Part shown: positions 1-8,376 of the stretch, in pieces
How the letters are laid out: each line of letters starts with the position of its first letter
Position numbering within the stretch: the first letter of the stretch is position 1
Source: an uncultured Saprospiraceae bacterium
Lineage (GTDB): Bacteria > Bacteroidota > Bacteroidia > Chitinophagales > Saprospiraceae
DNA: 62,499 nucleotides
NCBI GenBank assembly: GCA_937927575.1
Contig: CALBEE010000085.1
Coordinates: 1-62,499 of the forward strand
Reading direction: 5' to 3'
Position numbers and translations under genes: made by a program
The notes under the pieces: model-generated
The model's database searches: none
What the model saw: only the letters and a program-made list of their open reading frames with translations
Told to the model about the DNA's origin: nothing

Positions 1-323
1 GCTGTCATAAGCAAATCAGAAAAAAAATGGCACCTCAGACTGAGATTAATAGTATCTCTAAGTTTGGAATATTGAAAGATAGACAAGCAGAAATCGTGAC
101 CGATACCATACGCGCACTGATACTTCAAGCTTATGGGTATAAAACTAATGTAATACAGTTTATAGCTACTGCACATACACCTAAAAATCTGCTTATCACA
201 GCCATCAAAGAGATAACACCTTCAGAACCTATATCCACCAATATTGATGAAATCACAGCACTAAAAAAACTTTTTGGAATTACGCAGCACCATCTCGAGA
301 GGCTTACTTATGATCGTAAGTAG
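1..323 (+). CDS. Class I SAM-dependent methyltransferase, C-terminal fragment (5' end outside window)
   Basis: The frame is open from the first bases of the window, so the ATG at 27 is an internal methionine and not the start. The visible ~107 residues contain KFGILKDRQAEI, a GY-based strand and HTPKNLLITAIK. I recall this pattern from the C-terminal part of Bacteroidota class I methyltransferases in which a TPKN motif follows the last strands of the Rossmann fold. The SAM-binding motifs themselves lie upstream and cannot be seen, so the substrate is unknown. The gene ends about 140 bases before the promoter element of the next gene and looks like the end of a separate unit. Family call moderate, function unknown. 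Confidence 0.55.
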   Translation, partial: CHKQIRKKMAPQTEINSISKFGILKDRQAEIVTDTIRALILQAYGYKTNVIQFIATAHTPKNLLITAIKEITPSEPISTNIDEITALKKLFGITQHHLERLTYDRK

Positions 324-465
324 CGGAGTTGGAATTCTGGGTAATTAGCATTAATAACATCGTTCGCTTAAGGCTGATAAGATTACTAGATCCATGATAT
401 TTAATGTTTAAAGACATAGTAGTGAATTTGCTTATTCTATTGTGTCAGTGTATCTCAGGTATTGA

Positions 466-473
466 TATATTTG
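466..473 (+). promoter_or_regulatory. Bacteroidota-type -7 promoter element for the TonB receptor
   Basis: TATATTTG fits the TAnnTTTG -7 consensus of the Bacteroidota primary sigma factor. A TTG at 440-442 could be the -33 element, although the 23-base spacing is slightly long. It lies 52 bases before the ATG at 526. I looked for a cobalamin riboswitch here because the receptor is BtuB-like and saw no B12-box. Confidence 0.45.
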
Positions 474-525
474 CGGCTTTATTCGTCACATATAGAGTGA
501 TGTATTTGTTAACCAATGACTATAC

Positions 526-2346
526 ATGAGATTATTAATTATAGTACTGATCACAATGCTTTCTATCAACGCTTATTCGCAGAAGGATAGTTTATTTAGT
601 GATTTTTCGGAAGTTGTTATTCACGAACAGAGGCTTGGAATAGCCTTCAAAGAATCAAGTAGAAGTATAGATGTAGTGACTGCTGAGGTCATTGCGGCCT
701 CTTCTGCCAATAATGTAGCTGAGCTGCTCAATGATGTCGCAGGAGTAGACGTAAGACAGAGAGGGCCTCATGGAGTACAATCTGATATTGGGATAAGAGG
801 AGGGACTTTTGACCAGACATTAGTATTGATTAATGGTATCAAGATCGCTGATCCTCAAACTGGGCACCATAATATGAATATACCTGTGGCCATCGAAGAT
901 ATACAACGAATAGAAGTACTTAAAGGCCCTGCGGCTCGTATATATGGTCTGAATGGATTTGCTGGAGCTATCAATATCGTCACTAAGAGACCATCCGAAA
1001 ACGCCATTACTGTAGGTGTACATACGGGTGATTATCAGCTACTTGATACGAGAATAGGCGTTTCTAATACTATTGGTAAATATGGACAGTCACTGTCTTA
1101 CAGCCGAAATGCTTCAGATGGATATAAGTATAATACGGACTACGAAATAGAGCATTTTACTTACCAAGGAACGTTAGGAGGTAATGGTAATCAGTTGAAC
1201 CTATTAGCAACGCATAGTGCGCGTAAATTTGGCGCTAATGGATTCTATGCAAGTCCAGACTTTATGGACCAATACGAAGAGACCCATACTAGTTTTATAG
1301 CTCTTGATTATAATAAGAATATTGGCAGTTGGTACATTAGTCCTAAGGTGAGTTATCGCCGTAATAAAGATGATTATGTTTTTTTGAGAGAGGATCCTTC
1401 TTTCTTCAATAATGTACATGTCAGTGAAGTGCTCAATGGAGAGATACAAGCGAGATCGAGTAATGCCCTTGGTATTTTTCAGATAGGCGCTGAGTACAAT
1501 ATGATGAATCTAGAAAGTAATAATCTAGGAATGAGAGAACGAAATACAGCGACTATAAATGTCGAACAAAGGATCTTATTATTAGATGAGAAATTAGATA
1601 TTACCCCTGGAGTTTCCTATTCTCATTTTTCGGATTTAGAAGCGAAGTTTTTTCCTGGTTTAGATTTGGGATATAGAGTGAGTAATAATTTTAAAGTCTT
1701 TGGAAATGTAGGGTATACTTACAGGGTACCTACTTATACGGACTTATATTATGAAGATAGAGCGAATGTAGGTAATGCCGATTTGGAGCCAGAAGAAGCG
1801 CTTGCTTTGGAAGCAGGTGTAAAATATAATCAGAGCAATTTTACAGCACAACTTTCCTTATTTACAAGGCAAGGAAGTGATTTGATAGATTGGACTAAAC
1901 AAGATTCTCTATCCAAATGGCAACCTTTTAATATCGGTGACATCACGACCAATGGAATAGAGATTTCTGGGCAGTATAGATTCAATTCATTAAGTAAAAT
2001 TGGTTTGACACACATCGGTATGAACTATACATTACTCGATGCCGATCAAAGTGAAGTCGAAGCATTTTTGAGTCGGTATACTTTAGAGCATGTAAAACAT
2101 CAATTCTCTGGTAGGCTGGCATATCACGTTGGTGATATACATCATAATATCCAAATGAGATTTGTAGATAGAGTAAATCTAGACAACTACACTGTGGTAG
2201 ATAGTAGACTATACTTTGATTCAGATCAAGTTAGAGTTTCACTTAATGTCAATAATATATTCGATCGAATTTATAAGGAAACTAATCTTGTGGAATTACC
2301 AGGAAGATGGATATCAGTAGGAGCAGATATTAAAATCAACTACTAA
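526..2346 (+). CDS. TonB-dependent outer-membrane receptor, BtuB-like
   Basis: This 606-residue protein starts with a signal peptide (residues 1-18, ending NAYSQ). A TonB plug domain follows at about 40-155 with typical plug motifs: SSANNVAELLNDVAGVDVR, GIRGG, LVLINGIK, and IEVLKGPAARIYG leading to GAINIVTKRP. The remaining ~450 residues are the 22-strand barrel, ending in an aromatic residue (INY). It has no N-terminal carboxypeptidase-like domain, so it is not a SusC protein. At 606 residues it is close to BtuB-type cobalamin or siderophore receptors. It imports a TonB-dependent small ligand across the outer membrane; which ligand cannot be told. No susD, periplasmic binding protein or ABC gene is adjacent. 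It appears to be a single-gene unit with its own promoter and a strong hairpin after the stop. Confidence 0.9.
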   Translation: MRLLIIVLITMLSINAYSQKDSLFSDFSEVVIHEQRLGIAFKESSRSIDVVTAEVIAASSANNVAELLNDVAGVDVRQRGPHGVQSDIGIRGGTFDQTLVLINGIKIADPQTGHHNMNIPVAIEDIQRIEVLKGPAARIYGLNGFAGAINIVTKRPSENAITVGVHTGDYQLLDTRIGVSNTIGKYGQSLSYSRNASDGYKYNTDYEIEHFTYQGTLGGNGNQLNLLATHSARKFGANGFYASPDFMDQYEETHTSFIALDYNKNIGSWYISPKVSYRRNKDDYVFLREDPSFFNNVHVSEVLNGEIQARSSNALGIFQIGAEYNMMNLESNNLGMRERNTATINVEQRILLLDEKLDITPGVSYSHFSDLEAKFFPGLDLGYRVSNNFKVFGNVGYTYRVPTYTDLYYEDRANVGNADLEPEEALALEAGVKYNQSNFTAQLSLFTRQGSDLIDWTKQDSLSKWQPFNIGDITTNGIEISGQYRFNSLSKIGLTHIGMNYTLLDADQSEVEAFLSRYTLEHVKHQFSGRLAYHVGDIHHNIQMRFVDRVNLDNYTVVDSRLYFDSDQVRVSLNVNNIFDRIYKETNLVELPGRWISVGADIKINY

Positions 2347-2354
2347 GAAATAAT

Positions 2355-2390
2355 AGAGGCTTCAAAAATTTTTAAACTTTTGAAGCCTCT
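2355..2390 (+). terminator. Hairpin after the TonB receptor
   Basis: A perfect 13-bp inverted repeat (AGAGGCTTCAAAA at 2355-2367, TTTTGAAGCCTCT at 2378-2390) sits 8 bases after the stop. The loop is short and A/T-rich. The tract after it (GTTATCTC) is only weakly T-rich, so termination may be inefficient or Rho-assisted. It may act in both directions between two convergent genes. Confidence 0.6.
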
Positions 2391-2394
2391 GTTA

Positions 2395-2482
2395 TCTCAA
2401 AATCTCAAAATCTCTCAATCTCAAAATCCCTCAATCCCTCAATCTGTCAATCCCTCAATCCCTCAATCTCAAAATCTCTCAA
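2395..2482. repeat. Octanucleotide tandem repeat, 11 units
   Basis: Eleven contiguous 8-base units alternate among TCTCAAAA, TCTCTCAA, TCCCTCAA and TCTGTCAA, all sharing a core TC..TCAA phase. The array lies between the hairpin of the TonB receptor and the 3' end of the convergent SDR gene. Its forward translation (Q/S/N/P/I-rich) gives a false short ORF. Unit variants are interspersed, which suggests slipped-strand growth followed by mutation. The array is outside any convincing coding sequence. Confidence 0.85.
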
Positions 2483-2492
2483 TCCTTTATTA

Positions 2493-3191
2493 TCAAACCC
2501 GCAAAGATGACATTCCACCATCAACATGGAGTACTTGTCCGGACATCCAAGTAGATTTATCAGAGAGTAGGAATGAAGCCATTTCGGCGACATCTTGCGC
2601 GGATCCTATTTTTTTCAAAGGGTGACGATTCGCATTAGCTTCTTTTTTATCATCACTACTTAATAATTTGGATGCGAGTGGCGTATCGGTTAAAGATGGA
2701 GCAATACAATTTACTCTAATTTTGGGAGCGAATTCTGCAGCCAAAGATTTCGATAATCCTTCAATAGCTCCCTTGGAAGTGGCTACTTGCGTATGGAAAT
2801 TATATCCCATAGAAACAGCAACCGTAGAAAAGAAAACAATAGATGGATTTTCGCTGGACTTCATTTTGTCACTCAAGGCCTGTATGATCTTAATCGCACC
2901 GACTACTTGCAACTGAAAGTCGTCAACAAATGCCGCTGGTTTTATCCTTTTAAATGGTTTAAGATTAATAGAGCCAGGACAATACACTAGTCCATCAATG
3001 GTTTCTGGAACGAAGTCCAAATCTAATTCTTCTTCTAATACATCTAACTGATGATATTCAACTCCTGGAATAGCAGTGAAGTTTTCAGTCTTATTAAATG
3101 TAGCAAAAACTTGATCTCCTTGAGAAGCTAAAATTTCTACTAAGGCGGCACCTATACCACTCGATCCACCGATAATTACATGTTTTTTCAT
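2493..3191 (-). CDS. SDR-family oxidoreductase with an altered active site
   Basis: A 232-residue short-chain dehydrogenase/reductase. The Rossmann nucleotide-binding motif GGSSGIG is at residues 8-14, a CPG in place of NNAG at 71-73, and IRVNCIAPSLTDTP, the usual strand-6 region, near 160. The C-terminus has the SGQVLHVDGG motif. In classical SDRs the catalytic site is Ser, then YxxxK. Here the Lys is K140 but the Tyr position (136) is Val, in QVATSK; Ser122 and Ser127 are both near the expected Ser position. Y130 lies six residues upstream and might substitute, but that is conjecture. The cofactor fold looks intact, so it may be a binding or regulatory protein or use other chemistry. It is convergent with the TonB receptor; the start is the only ATG before the GGSSGIG strand. 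Confidence 0.85.
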   Translation of the reverse strand: MKKHVIIGGSSGIGAALVEILASQGDQVFATFNKTENFTAIPGVEYHQLDVLEEELDLDFVPETIDGLVYCPGSINLKPFKRIKPAAFVDDFQLQVVGAIKIIQALSDKMKSSENPSIVFFSTVAVSMGYNFHTQVATSKGAIEGLSKSLAAEFAPKIRVNCIAPSLTDTPLASKLLSSDDKKEANANRHPLKKIGSAQDVAEMASFLLSDKSTWMSGQVLHVDGGMSSLRV

Positions 3192-3257
3192 ATACTATAA
3201 ATGAATACTTTCCTATAATTGTTTATTACCTTGGCTATGAAATTTCAATTTATGTTG

Positions 3258-3878
3258 ATGAAATCTTATAAGGTATTCTATTTGTTATTTGTATGTGCAT
3301 TGAGTCTTTATGCCTGTAAGTCAGAGAGTGCCACGGTAGAGCAAAAAGTTGAGAATGAAAAAGTGGCAGCTCCAAAGATGAGTGATGAAAAAAAGAAGGG
3401 CAAAGGAAATCGTAAAGGACAACTGCCAGCGAAAACATTTCGAATCAATAATTTTGAAGTGAATGGCGTAAAAGCGGGAATGCGTATTGCTGATCTACAG
3501 CATGTTTTGGTAAGAGGTAAAATTAGAACAGGGGAGGGGACTTTAGAAGTGTACAGGATTCGTGATGACAAAGGTGGTCCAATGGGATATGTAGTGCCAA
3601 GAATAGGTAATTCGGACTTAGTAGGTGATATTACTTTGGATTCTAAAAAAGTTTTAACTAGTCATGAGATAAGAGTAGGTGATGATTATTTTAAACTCAA
3701 AGAAGCCGTAAAAGATATTAGAATCAATGGATCAGAGATAGAGGGTAGAGTGTACGCTTCTACGGGTAGAGTCTTGTATCGCTTGGATATCGTAAATTTC
3801 AATCAAGAATTAGATAAGTCAAAAATTCCTGATGATACCAAAGTCACTGAAATAATTATTAAAGACCTCAAACCGTAG
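3258..3878 (+). CDS. Hypothetical lipoprotein
   Basis: The start at 3258 gives a normal lipoprotein signal: MKSYK, a hydrophobic stretch, then LSLYAC with the lipobox Cys about 20 residues in. Upstream in-frame ATGs (3219, 3237, 3252) only add a non-signal tail. After a Glu/Lys-rich linker (to about residue 60) comes a folded domain beginning NGVKAGMRIADLQ, with a second similar turn at HEIRVGDDYFKLKEA. This resembles the G-hydrophobic-xx-GM element also seen in the lipoprotein at 4673. I do not recognise a named family and assign no function. It is divergent from the SDR gene (66 bases between starts) and ends 4 bases from the convergent DinB-type gene. Confidence 0.75.
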   Translation: MKSYKVFYLLFVCALSLYACKSESATVEQKVENEKVAAPKMSDEKKKGKGNRKGQLPAKTFRINNFEVNGVKAGMRIADLQHVLVRGKIRTGEGTLEVYRIRDDKGGPMGYVVPRIGNSDLVGDITLDSKKVLTSHEIRVGDDYFKLKEAVKDIRINGSEIEGRVYASTGRVLYRLDIVNFNQELDKSKIPDDTKVTEIIIKDLKP

Positions 3879-3882
3879 AATT

Positions 3883-4455
3883 TTATTTATTATCCAAAAA
3901 TTCGTCGGTATAATGACTGCGGTTTTTGTCATTTGCAAATTTTCCTTGATTATAATGATTGGATGCTCCCTTGGGAATCGATAATGATTGCCAATTATTA
4001 TCTCGTGACATCTTTCCAATAAAAACCATCTGACCTATGTGATATGCATAATGAGCAAGTTGTCGATTCATGGCCTCTATAATGGTATGACCTTGATTGC
4101 GAATGTATATGATCTCATTAAGCTCTTGATCTGAAGTGCGATCAAATGCTTCGAATAAGCAAGCCCAACCTTTTTCCCAATAGGCTAAGAGCGCTTTTCT
4201 TTCTTTGATGTCATCTGCAAATTCAGTCTCTCTATTTCGCCAATCTTTTTCTCCATCGGTCGTACGAAAATCAGTCCATCTACTCAGCATGTTTCCTGCG
4301 ATATGCTTGACGATTACTGCGATAGAGTTGCTTTCGTCATTATACTTCCAAAATATTTGACCATCTGAAAGCTGAGACATGGTTTTGTCGCCCAATGATT
4401 TGTAATATTGAAATTGCTTACGAGTAGGTTGAATGTAATTCATAGTTGTATTCAT
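3883..4455 (-). CDS. DUF1572/DinB-superfamily protein
   Basis: A 190-residue protein with the DUF1572 pattern: NSIAVIVKHIAGNMLSRWTDF (in two parts near residues 43-63), TTDGEKDWRNR, and HYAYHIGQMVF near the end of the helical bundle. The three probable metal ligands of the DinB fold are H51, H135 and H139. DinB-type proteins are four-helix bundles, some acting as metal-dependent thiol transferases; the substrate of this subfamily is not established. The start could also be Met5. It stands alone, convergent with the lipoprotein gene. Confidence 0.85.
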   Translation of the reverse strand: MNTTMNYIQPTRKQFQYYKSLGDKTMSQLSDGQIFWKYNDESNSIAVIVKHIAGNMLSRWTDFRTTDGEKDWRNRETEFADDIKERKALLAYWEKGWACLFEAFDRTSDQELNEIIYIRNQGHTIIEAMNRQLAHYAYHIGQMVFIGKMSRDNNWQSLSIPKGASNHYNQGKFANDKNRSHYTDEFLDNK

Positions 4456-4672
4456 ATTCTTGTAATAATGATAAAGATAATTGATTCAACATGGATAGGC
4501 GTCAACCGATACTTGATTTTCTTTTGTATATTGATTTTATAAATTAGCACTCATTTTTTTTGATCTGTTTAACGCTAATAAAAATTTATTGGAAATTAGT
4601 TTTTATATAGTTAAGATTGTTATCGAGATCATTCAGAATAGTGAAAATAATAAGTATTAGATGTAAATAGCT

Positions 4673-5746
4673 ATGGATCTTATGAATACAGATACATTAA
4701 TATTATTGTTTTTGGTTTGCATTATTGCTGTTTCTTGTGAATCCTCAGCTAATCGCGGAAAGGATAAATTGGTACCTATCGAACCTATACAAATCTCTCT
4801 ACAAAAGCCTGTCGAATTAGATAGTTTGTATAATAAAATTGGAAATCTAAAAACTAGAACCGAAAGTGATTGGGCTTTATTGGCAGTAAGTAATAATACG
4901 AAGTGGGGTGTGGTAAATTCTCAAGGAACTGTTTTATTAAATTTGGCATTCGATAATTTCGCTAGTGTGAAAGCATCTTTTGCAATGAATAAGAGCGGTT
5001 TATGGACTATCTATAATGCTAAATTGGAAGCGCTGCATTCTATAGCTTGTGATAATTTGGTTGGGCATAGAGATAGCCATTATATAGCTATGTTAGGTGG
5101 CAAAAAGGCTCTGGTAAATGAAAATTCATCAACGCCTTATTTATTTGATGATATTACAGGGCCTCGTGAGGACAAGGGATATTTTTATGGAAAAATTTCT
5201 GATGTATGGAGGGCCTATGATTTAGAAGGACAAATAGTGGATAACTTATCTAAAATTCAAAGAGTAGGACTTCAAGCGCTGAATAATTATAAAGTATCAT
5301 TGTATGGTTATGGTCCGATTCGTTTGGGAATGAGTATACCGGAAGTAGAAAAGACTATAGGGCTAAAATTTATTGAAAATGGAAGTAGTAGTGATTGTAA
5401 AATGATGGAATTTGAAGAAGGTTTTCCATTGGTAAGAATGTTATTTGATATGAAAGATGGAATTCGATTGCTTGAGCGAATTTATATCAACGAATCTACA
5501 ATAAAGACAAAATCAGGGATTGGAATATATAGTAGGGAGAAAGAAATTTTGAATGCCTATCAAGGCAAGATGGAGAAACAATCCCATAAGTATAATGAAC
5601 AATGTCTTTACTATTATTATGTCCCAGCGGATGAGAAAGATCAAGCTTATAGATTGAATTTTGATTATAATTTTAAAGAAGATATAGTAAGGCATTATAG
5701 TGTGGGCAGAGTACCAGCTATTTTTTACGTAGAAGGTTGTTTTTAA
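4673..5746 (+). CDS. Hypothetical lipoprotein with WG-like repeats
   Basis: A 357-residue lipoprotein: hydrophobic N-terminus then IAVSC as the lipobox (Cys near residue 22); Met4 at 4682 is an alternative start. Residues ~55-190 carry degenerate WG-type beta repeats (KWGVVNSQGTVLLNLAFD, LWTIYNAKLEALHS). From ~220 there is a second domain starting GYGPIRLGMSIPEVEKTIG and continuing to SGIGIYSREKEILNAY, a layout known in cell-envelope lipoproteins of unknown function. It is followed after 6 bases by the GNAT gene, so the two are probably cotranscribed. The 217 bases upstream have no recognisable promoter box. Function unknown. Confidence 0.75.
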   Translation: MDLMNTDTLILLFLVCIIAVSCESSANRGKDKLVPIEPIQISLQKPVELDSLYNKIGNLKTRTESDWALLAVSNNTKWGVVNSQGTVLLNLAFDNFASVKASFAMNKSGLWTIYNAKLEALHSIACDNLVGHRDSHYIAMLGGKKALVNENSSTPYLFDDITGPREDKGYFYGKISDVWRAYDLEGQIVDNLSKIQRVGLQALNNYKVSLYGYGPIRLGMSIPEVEKTIGLKFIENGSSSDCKMMEFEEGFPLVRMLFDMKDGIRLLERIYINESTIKTKSGIGIYSREKEILNAYQGKMEKQSHKYNEQCLYYYYVPADEKDQAYRLNFDYNFKEDIVRHYSVGRVPAIFYVEGCF

Positions 5747-5752
5747 AGTTAA

Positions 5753-6298
5753 ATGATCAATATGAAATTACTTCCCTTCATAGAATTGAAAGATAATAGA
5801 TTGTTGTTGAGACGCATTACTAAAGAGGATGTGGAGATGATATTGTTCCTTCGCTCCGATGAAGATGTTAATGCATTCATAAAAAGAAACGAAGATGATA
5901 AAACTAAATCTATTGAGGATGCTTTGAATTTTATTGTCAAGATTGATGATGGATTGAAAGCCAACAGATTTATTTCTTGGGGTATAAGCTTGATAGGTAG
6001 TAAAGCTATTGTGGGTACAATTTGTCTATGGAATTTTTCTGAAGATTTACTTAAAGCGGAAATTGGGTATGACCTTAGCCCTGAATTTCAGAAAAAAGGA
6101 ATAATGAATGATGCTATGCAATTGGTATTGCAATATGGCTTTGAATCTCTGAAATTGTCTAGGATTGAGGCATATACACATCGAGATAATGAAAGTTCTA
6201 AAGCCTTGCTAGTTAGAAATGGATTCTTGTTAAATCAAAACAAAACGGATGAGGATAATATAGATAATCAAATTTTTCAATTGGTATCATCTTCGTAA
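5753..6298 (+). CDS. GNAT-family N-acetyltransferase (RimJ/RimL type)
   Basis: A 181-residue acetyltransferase. It has the N-terminal strand LKDNRLLLRRITKEDVEMI, the core strand IVGTICLWNF, the AEIGYDLSPEFQKKGIMNDA block that matches motif A (Q/R-x-x-G-x for acetyl-CoA binding, here QKKGI), and the C-terminal IEAYTHRDNESSKALLVRNGF block. This subgroup acetylates protein N-termini, antibiotics or small amines; which one cannot be inferred. It begins 6 bases after the WG lipoprotein, likely in the same transcript. Met4 at 5762 is an alternative start. It ends 25 bases from the convergent histidine operon. Confidence 0.88.
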   Translation: MINMKLLPFIELKDNRLLLRRITKEDVEMILFLRSDEDVNAFIKRNEDDKTKSIEDALNFIVKIDDGLKANRFISWGISLIGSKAIVGTICLWNFSEDLLKAEIGYDLSPEFQKKGIMNDAMQLVLQYGFESLKLSRIEAYTHRDNESSKALLVRNGFLLNQNKTDEDNIDNQIFQLVSSS

Positions 6299-6323
6299 TT
6301 GTAGAGCTCGGCTTTGACACATA

Positions 6324-6908
6324 TTAGCTTCGGCTTTGAAGTATGTTTTCAATGTCTTCCAGTTGCATTCCTTTGGCTTTTAATAATATTAAAAAGTGGT
6401 AAAGTAAGTCAGCAGCTTCTCCTTTGAATAATTCGTCATTATTGTCCTTAGCTTCAATAACTAGTTCAATTGCTTCTTCTCCAACTTTTTGCGCGATTTT
6501 ATTGATTCCTTTCTCGTATAGTTCATTGGTGTATGAAGAAGTGACTTGATCATTTATTCTTTGTTGAATGATCTCTTCTAGTTCGTATATGAATCCTTTA
6601 TTGGATTTGACACCAAAACAACTATTTGTCCCTTTGTGACAAACTGGACCACTGGGAACAGATTTAATCAGGAGTGTATCCTTATCGCAATCTATTTCAA
6701 TACTCTTCTTTTGGAGATAGTTACCAGACTCCTCACCTTTAGTCCATAGTCTCCCCTTACTTCTACTATAAAAGGTTACTTGATTAGTCTCTATCGTCTT
6801 GGTATATGCCGCTTGGTTCATATATGCTAGCATTAGTACTTGGAGTGATCTGTCGTCTTGAATAATAACTGGAACGAGTCCATCACCTTTCTTAAAGTCT
6901 ATTGACAT
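6324..6908 (-). CDS. hisIE: Bifunctional phosphoribosyl-AMP cyclohydrolase / phosphoribosyl-ATP pyrophosphatase
   Basis: A 194-residue two-domain enzyme catalysing steps 2 and 3 of histidine synthesis (PR-ATP to PR-AMP to ProFAR). Residues 1-105 are the HisI cyclohydrolase with the Zn and Mg ligands in EIDCDKD and [12 protein letters not shown]. Residues ~108-194 are the HisE pyrophosphohydrolase helical domain with [14 protein letters not shown] and [11 protein letters not shown]. It is the last gene of the operon, and its start overlaps hisF by 10 nt, implying translational coupling. Just after the stop, a ~20-base segment resembles the last codons of the gene, a small imperfect duplication (see findings). 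Confidence 0.97.
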   Translation of the reverse strand: MSIDFKKGDGLVPVIIQDDRSLQVLMLAYMNQAAYTKTIETNQVTFYSRSKGRLWTKGEESGNYLQKKSIEIDCDKDTLLIKSVPSGPVCHKGTNSCFGVKSNKGFIYELEEIIQQRINDQVTSSYTNELYEKGINKIAQKVGEEAIELVIEAKDNNDELFKGEAADLLYHFLILLKAKGMQLEDIENILQSRS

Positions 6909-7657
6909 CTTATAGGTATATTTTGGTTGTTTAAAAATTGTTTTAGTAATGGTATACTTAACTGTTGATCGTGGAATATACTAGCTGCTAAAGCTCCGGT
7001 TGACTCCGTGAAATGGAATAGGGTAGAAAAGTGCTCTTTATTTCCTGCACCACCAGAAGCAATTACTGGGATGTTTACTAGAGAGCTGATTTTTTGAATA
7101 GTATTTATGTCAAAACCCTTTCTTGTTCCGTCAGCGTCTATTGAAGTTAATAGGATTTCTCCTGCACCCCTTTGAGCAATCTCTTGACACCAAGAAGATG
7201 TATCTAAGTCAGTTAGCGATCTTCCACCTTGACTGAAGACGGTTGCTTTATCCTGAATGCACTTAGTATCTACAGCTACTACTACGAACTGTGAACCAAA
7301 TGACTTAGCGATTTCATTAATTAAATTTGGGTTTTTAATTGCCGCAGAGTTTATGCTGATTTTATCTGCACCAGCGGAGAGTAGATCTTCTACTTGATGT
7401 AGAGATGATATTCCACCACCGACGGTAAAGGGAATATCGATTTGTTCGGCAATTTTCTTGGCTAAATTAAGTAGCGTTGTACGATTTTCTAAGGTAGCTG
7501 ATATATCTAGGAATACCAGTTCATCTGCACCTTGCGTAACATAGTATTTAGCTAATTCTGTGGGGTCACCCATATCCTTTAGTGCTCTAAAATTGACACC
7601 TTTTACAGTTCTACCTTTATCGATATCAAGGCATGGTATAATTCTTTTCTTCAGCAT
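6899..7657 (-). CDS. hisF: Imidazole glycerol phosphate synthase cyclase subunit
   Basis: 252 residues, the normal HisF length. It is a (beta/alpha)8 barrel that uses ammonia from HisH to turn PRFAR into imidazole glycerol phosphate and AICAR. The two catalytic aspartates are in place: D11 in [10 protein letters not shown] and D130 in VVVAVDTK. Phosphate-binding loops appear as TVGGGI and ASGGAG. The start overlaps hisA by 7 nt and the end overlaps hisIE by 10 nt. Nothing unusual. Confidence 0.98.
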   Translation of the reverse strand: MLKKRIIPCLDIDKGRTVKGVNFRALKDMGDPTELAKYYVTQGADELVFLDISATLENRTTLLNLAKKIAEQIDIPFTVGGGISSLHQVEDLLSAGADKISINSAAIKNPNLINEIAKSFGSQFVVVAVDTKCIQDKATVFSQGGRSLTDLDTSSWCQEIAQRGAGEILLTSIDADGTRKGFDINTIQKISSLVNIPVIASGGAGNKEHFSTLFHFTESTGALAASIFHDQQLSIPLLKQFLNNQNIPIRCQ

Positions 7658-8376
7658 AGATCAGATAGTTCTTGAAGTGTAATGCGATTTTCATAAATGG
7701 CTTTGCCGATTACCACCCCATGGCAACCTGTATTTTTAATCGCGATGATGTCTCCTAAGGATGAAACTCCACCACTCGCAATGAGGTTGGCTTTTGTATT
7801 CGCTTTGATCTCTCGGTATAGAGAAATTGAAGGCCCTTCTAATAATCCATCTTTTGAAATATCGGTACATATTACATTTGTAATCCCTAAATTTTCGTAC
7901 TGTGTAATAAAACTCGTGATATCTAAATCACTAAATTTTTTCCAACCATTTATGGCTACTTTTTTATTTTGACAATCAGCTCCGAGTATTATTTTTTGGC
8001 TGCCATACTTTGTTAGCCAGTTCGAAACAATTTCTGGATTGGTCACGGAAATACTTCCACATATTAATTGATTCGCACCACTATCAAAGGCGATATTGAG
8101 ATCAGCTTCTGACTTTATACCTCCACCAAATTCTATATTGAGATTTGTGGATTTAGCAATTTCATCAAGGATTTTATAGTTGACTATCTTCTGAGATGCA
8201 GCACCATCCAAATCTACTAGATGCAAATGTTGTATTCCTGCATCTTCAAAAGTCTTAGCTACGTCTACAGGATTTTCGTTGTATACTATTTTTCTACTAT
8301 AATCTCCTTGAGTAAGTCTTACACATTTGCCCTCTATTATATCAATTGCGGGTATTATTTTAAATTTTGGATTCAT
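7651..8376 (-). CDS. hisA: ProFAR isomerase (phosphoribosylformimino-AICAR-ribotide isomerase)
   Basis: 241 residues, a (beta/alpha)8 barrel of the HisA/HisF family. It isomerises ProFAR to PRFAR by an Amadori rearrangement. Likely catalytic acids are D12 in IPAIDIIEGKCVRL and the aspartate of ICTDISKDG; phosphate loops are EFGGGIK and IASGGVSS. It is distinguished from HisF by AIDIIEGK and the TQGDY segment. The start overlaps hisH by 4 nt (ATGA type) and the end overlaps hisF by 7 nt, so HisH, HisA and HisF are probably coupled in translation. Confidence 0.97.
   Translation of the reverse strand: MNPKFKIIPAIDIIEGKCVRLTQGDYSRKIVYNENPVDVAKTFEDAGIQHLHLVDLDGAASQKIVNYKILDEIAKSTNLNIEFGGGIKSEADLNIAFDSGANQLICGSISVTNPEIVSNWLTKYGSQKIILGADCQNKKVAINGWKKFSDLDITSFITQYENLGITNVICTDISKDGLLEGPSISLYREIKANTKANLIASGGVSSLGDIIAIKNTGCHGVVIGKAIYENRITLQELSDLC

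Noticed and set aside
324-525. Cobalamin riboswitch upstream of the BtuB-like receptor
   Set aside because: No B12-box-like conserved sequence and the interval is only 202 bases with no obvious structure apart from a -7 element.
2395-2482. CRISPR array
   Set aside because: Units are 8 bp, contiguous and without spacers; no cas genes nearby.
2380-2625. 81-codon plus-strand ORF over the octamer repeat
   Set aside because: Its Q/S/N/P/I composition is just the translation of the tandem repeat, and it runs into the antisense of the SDR gene.
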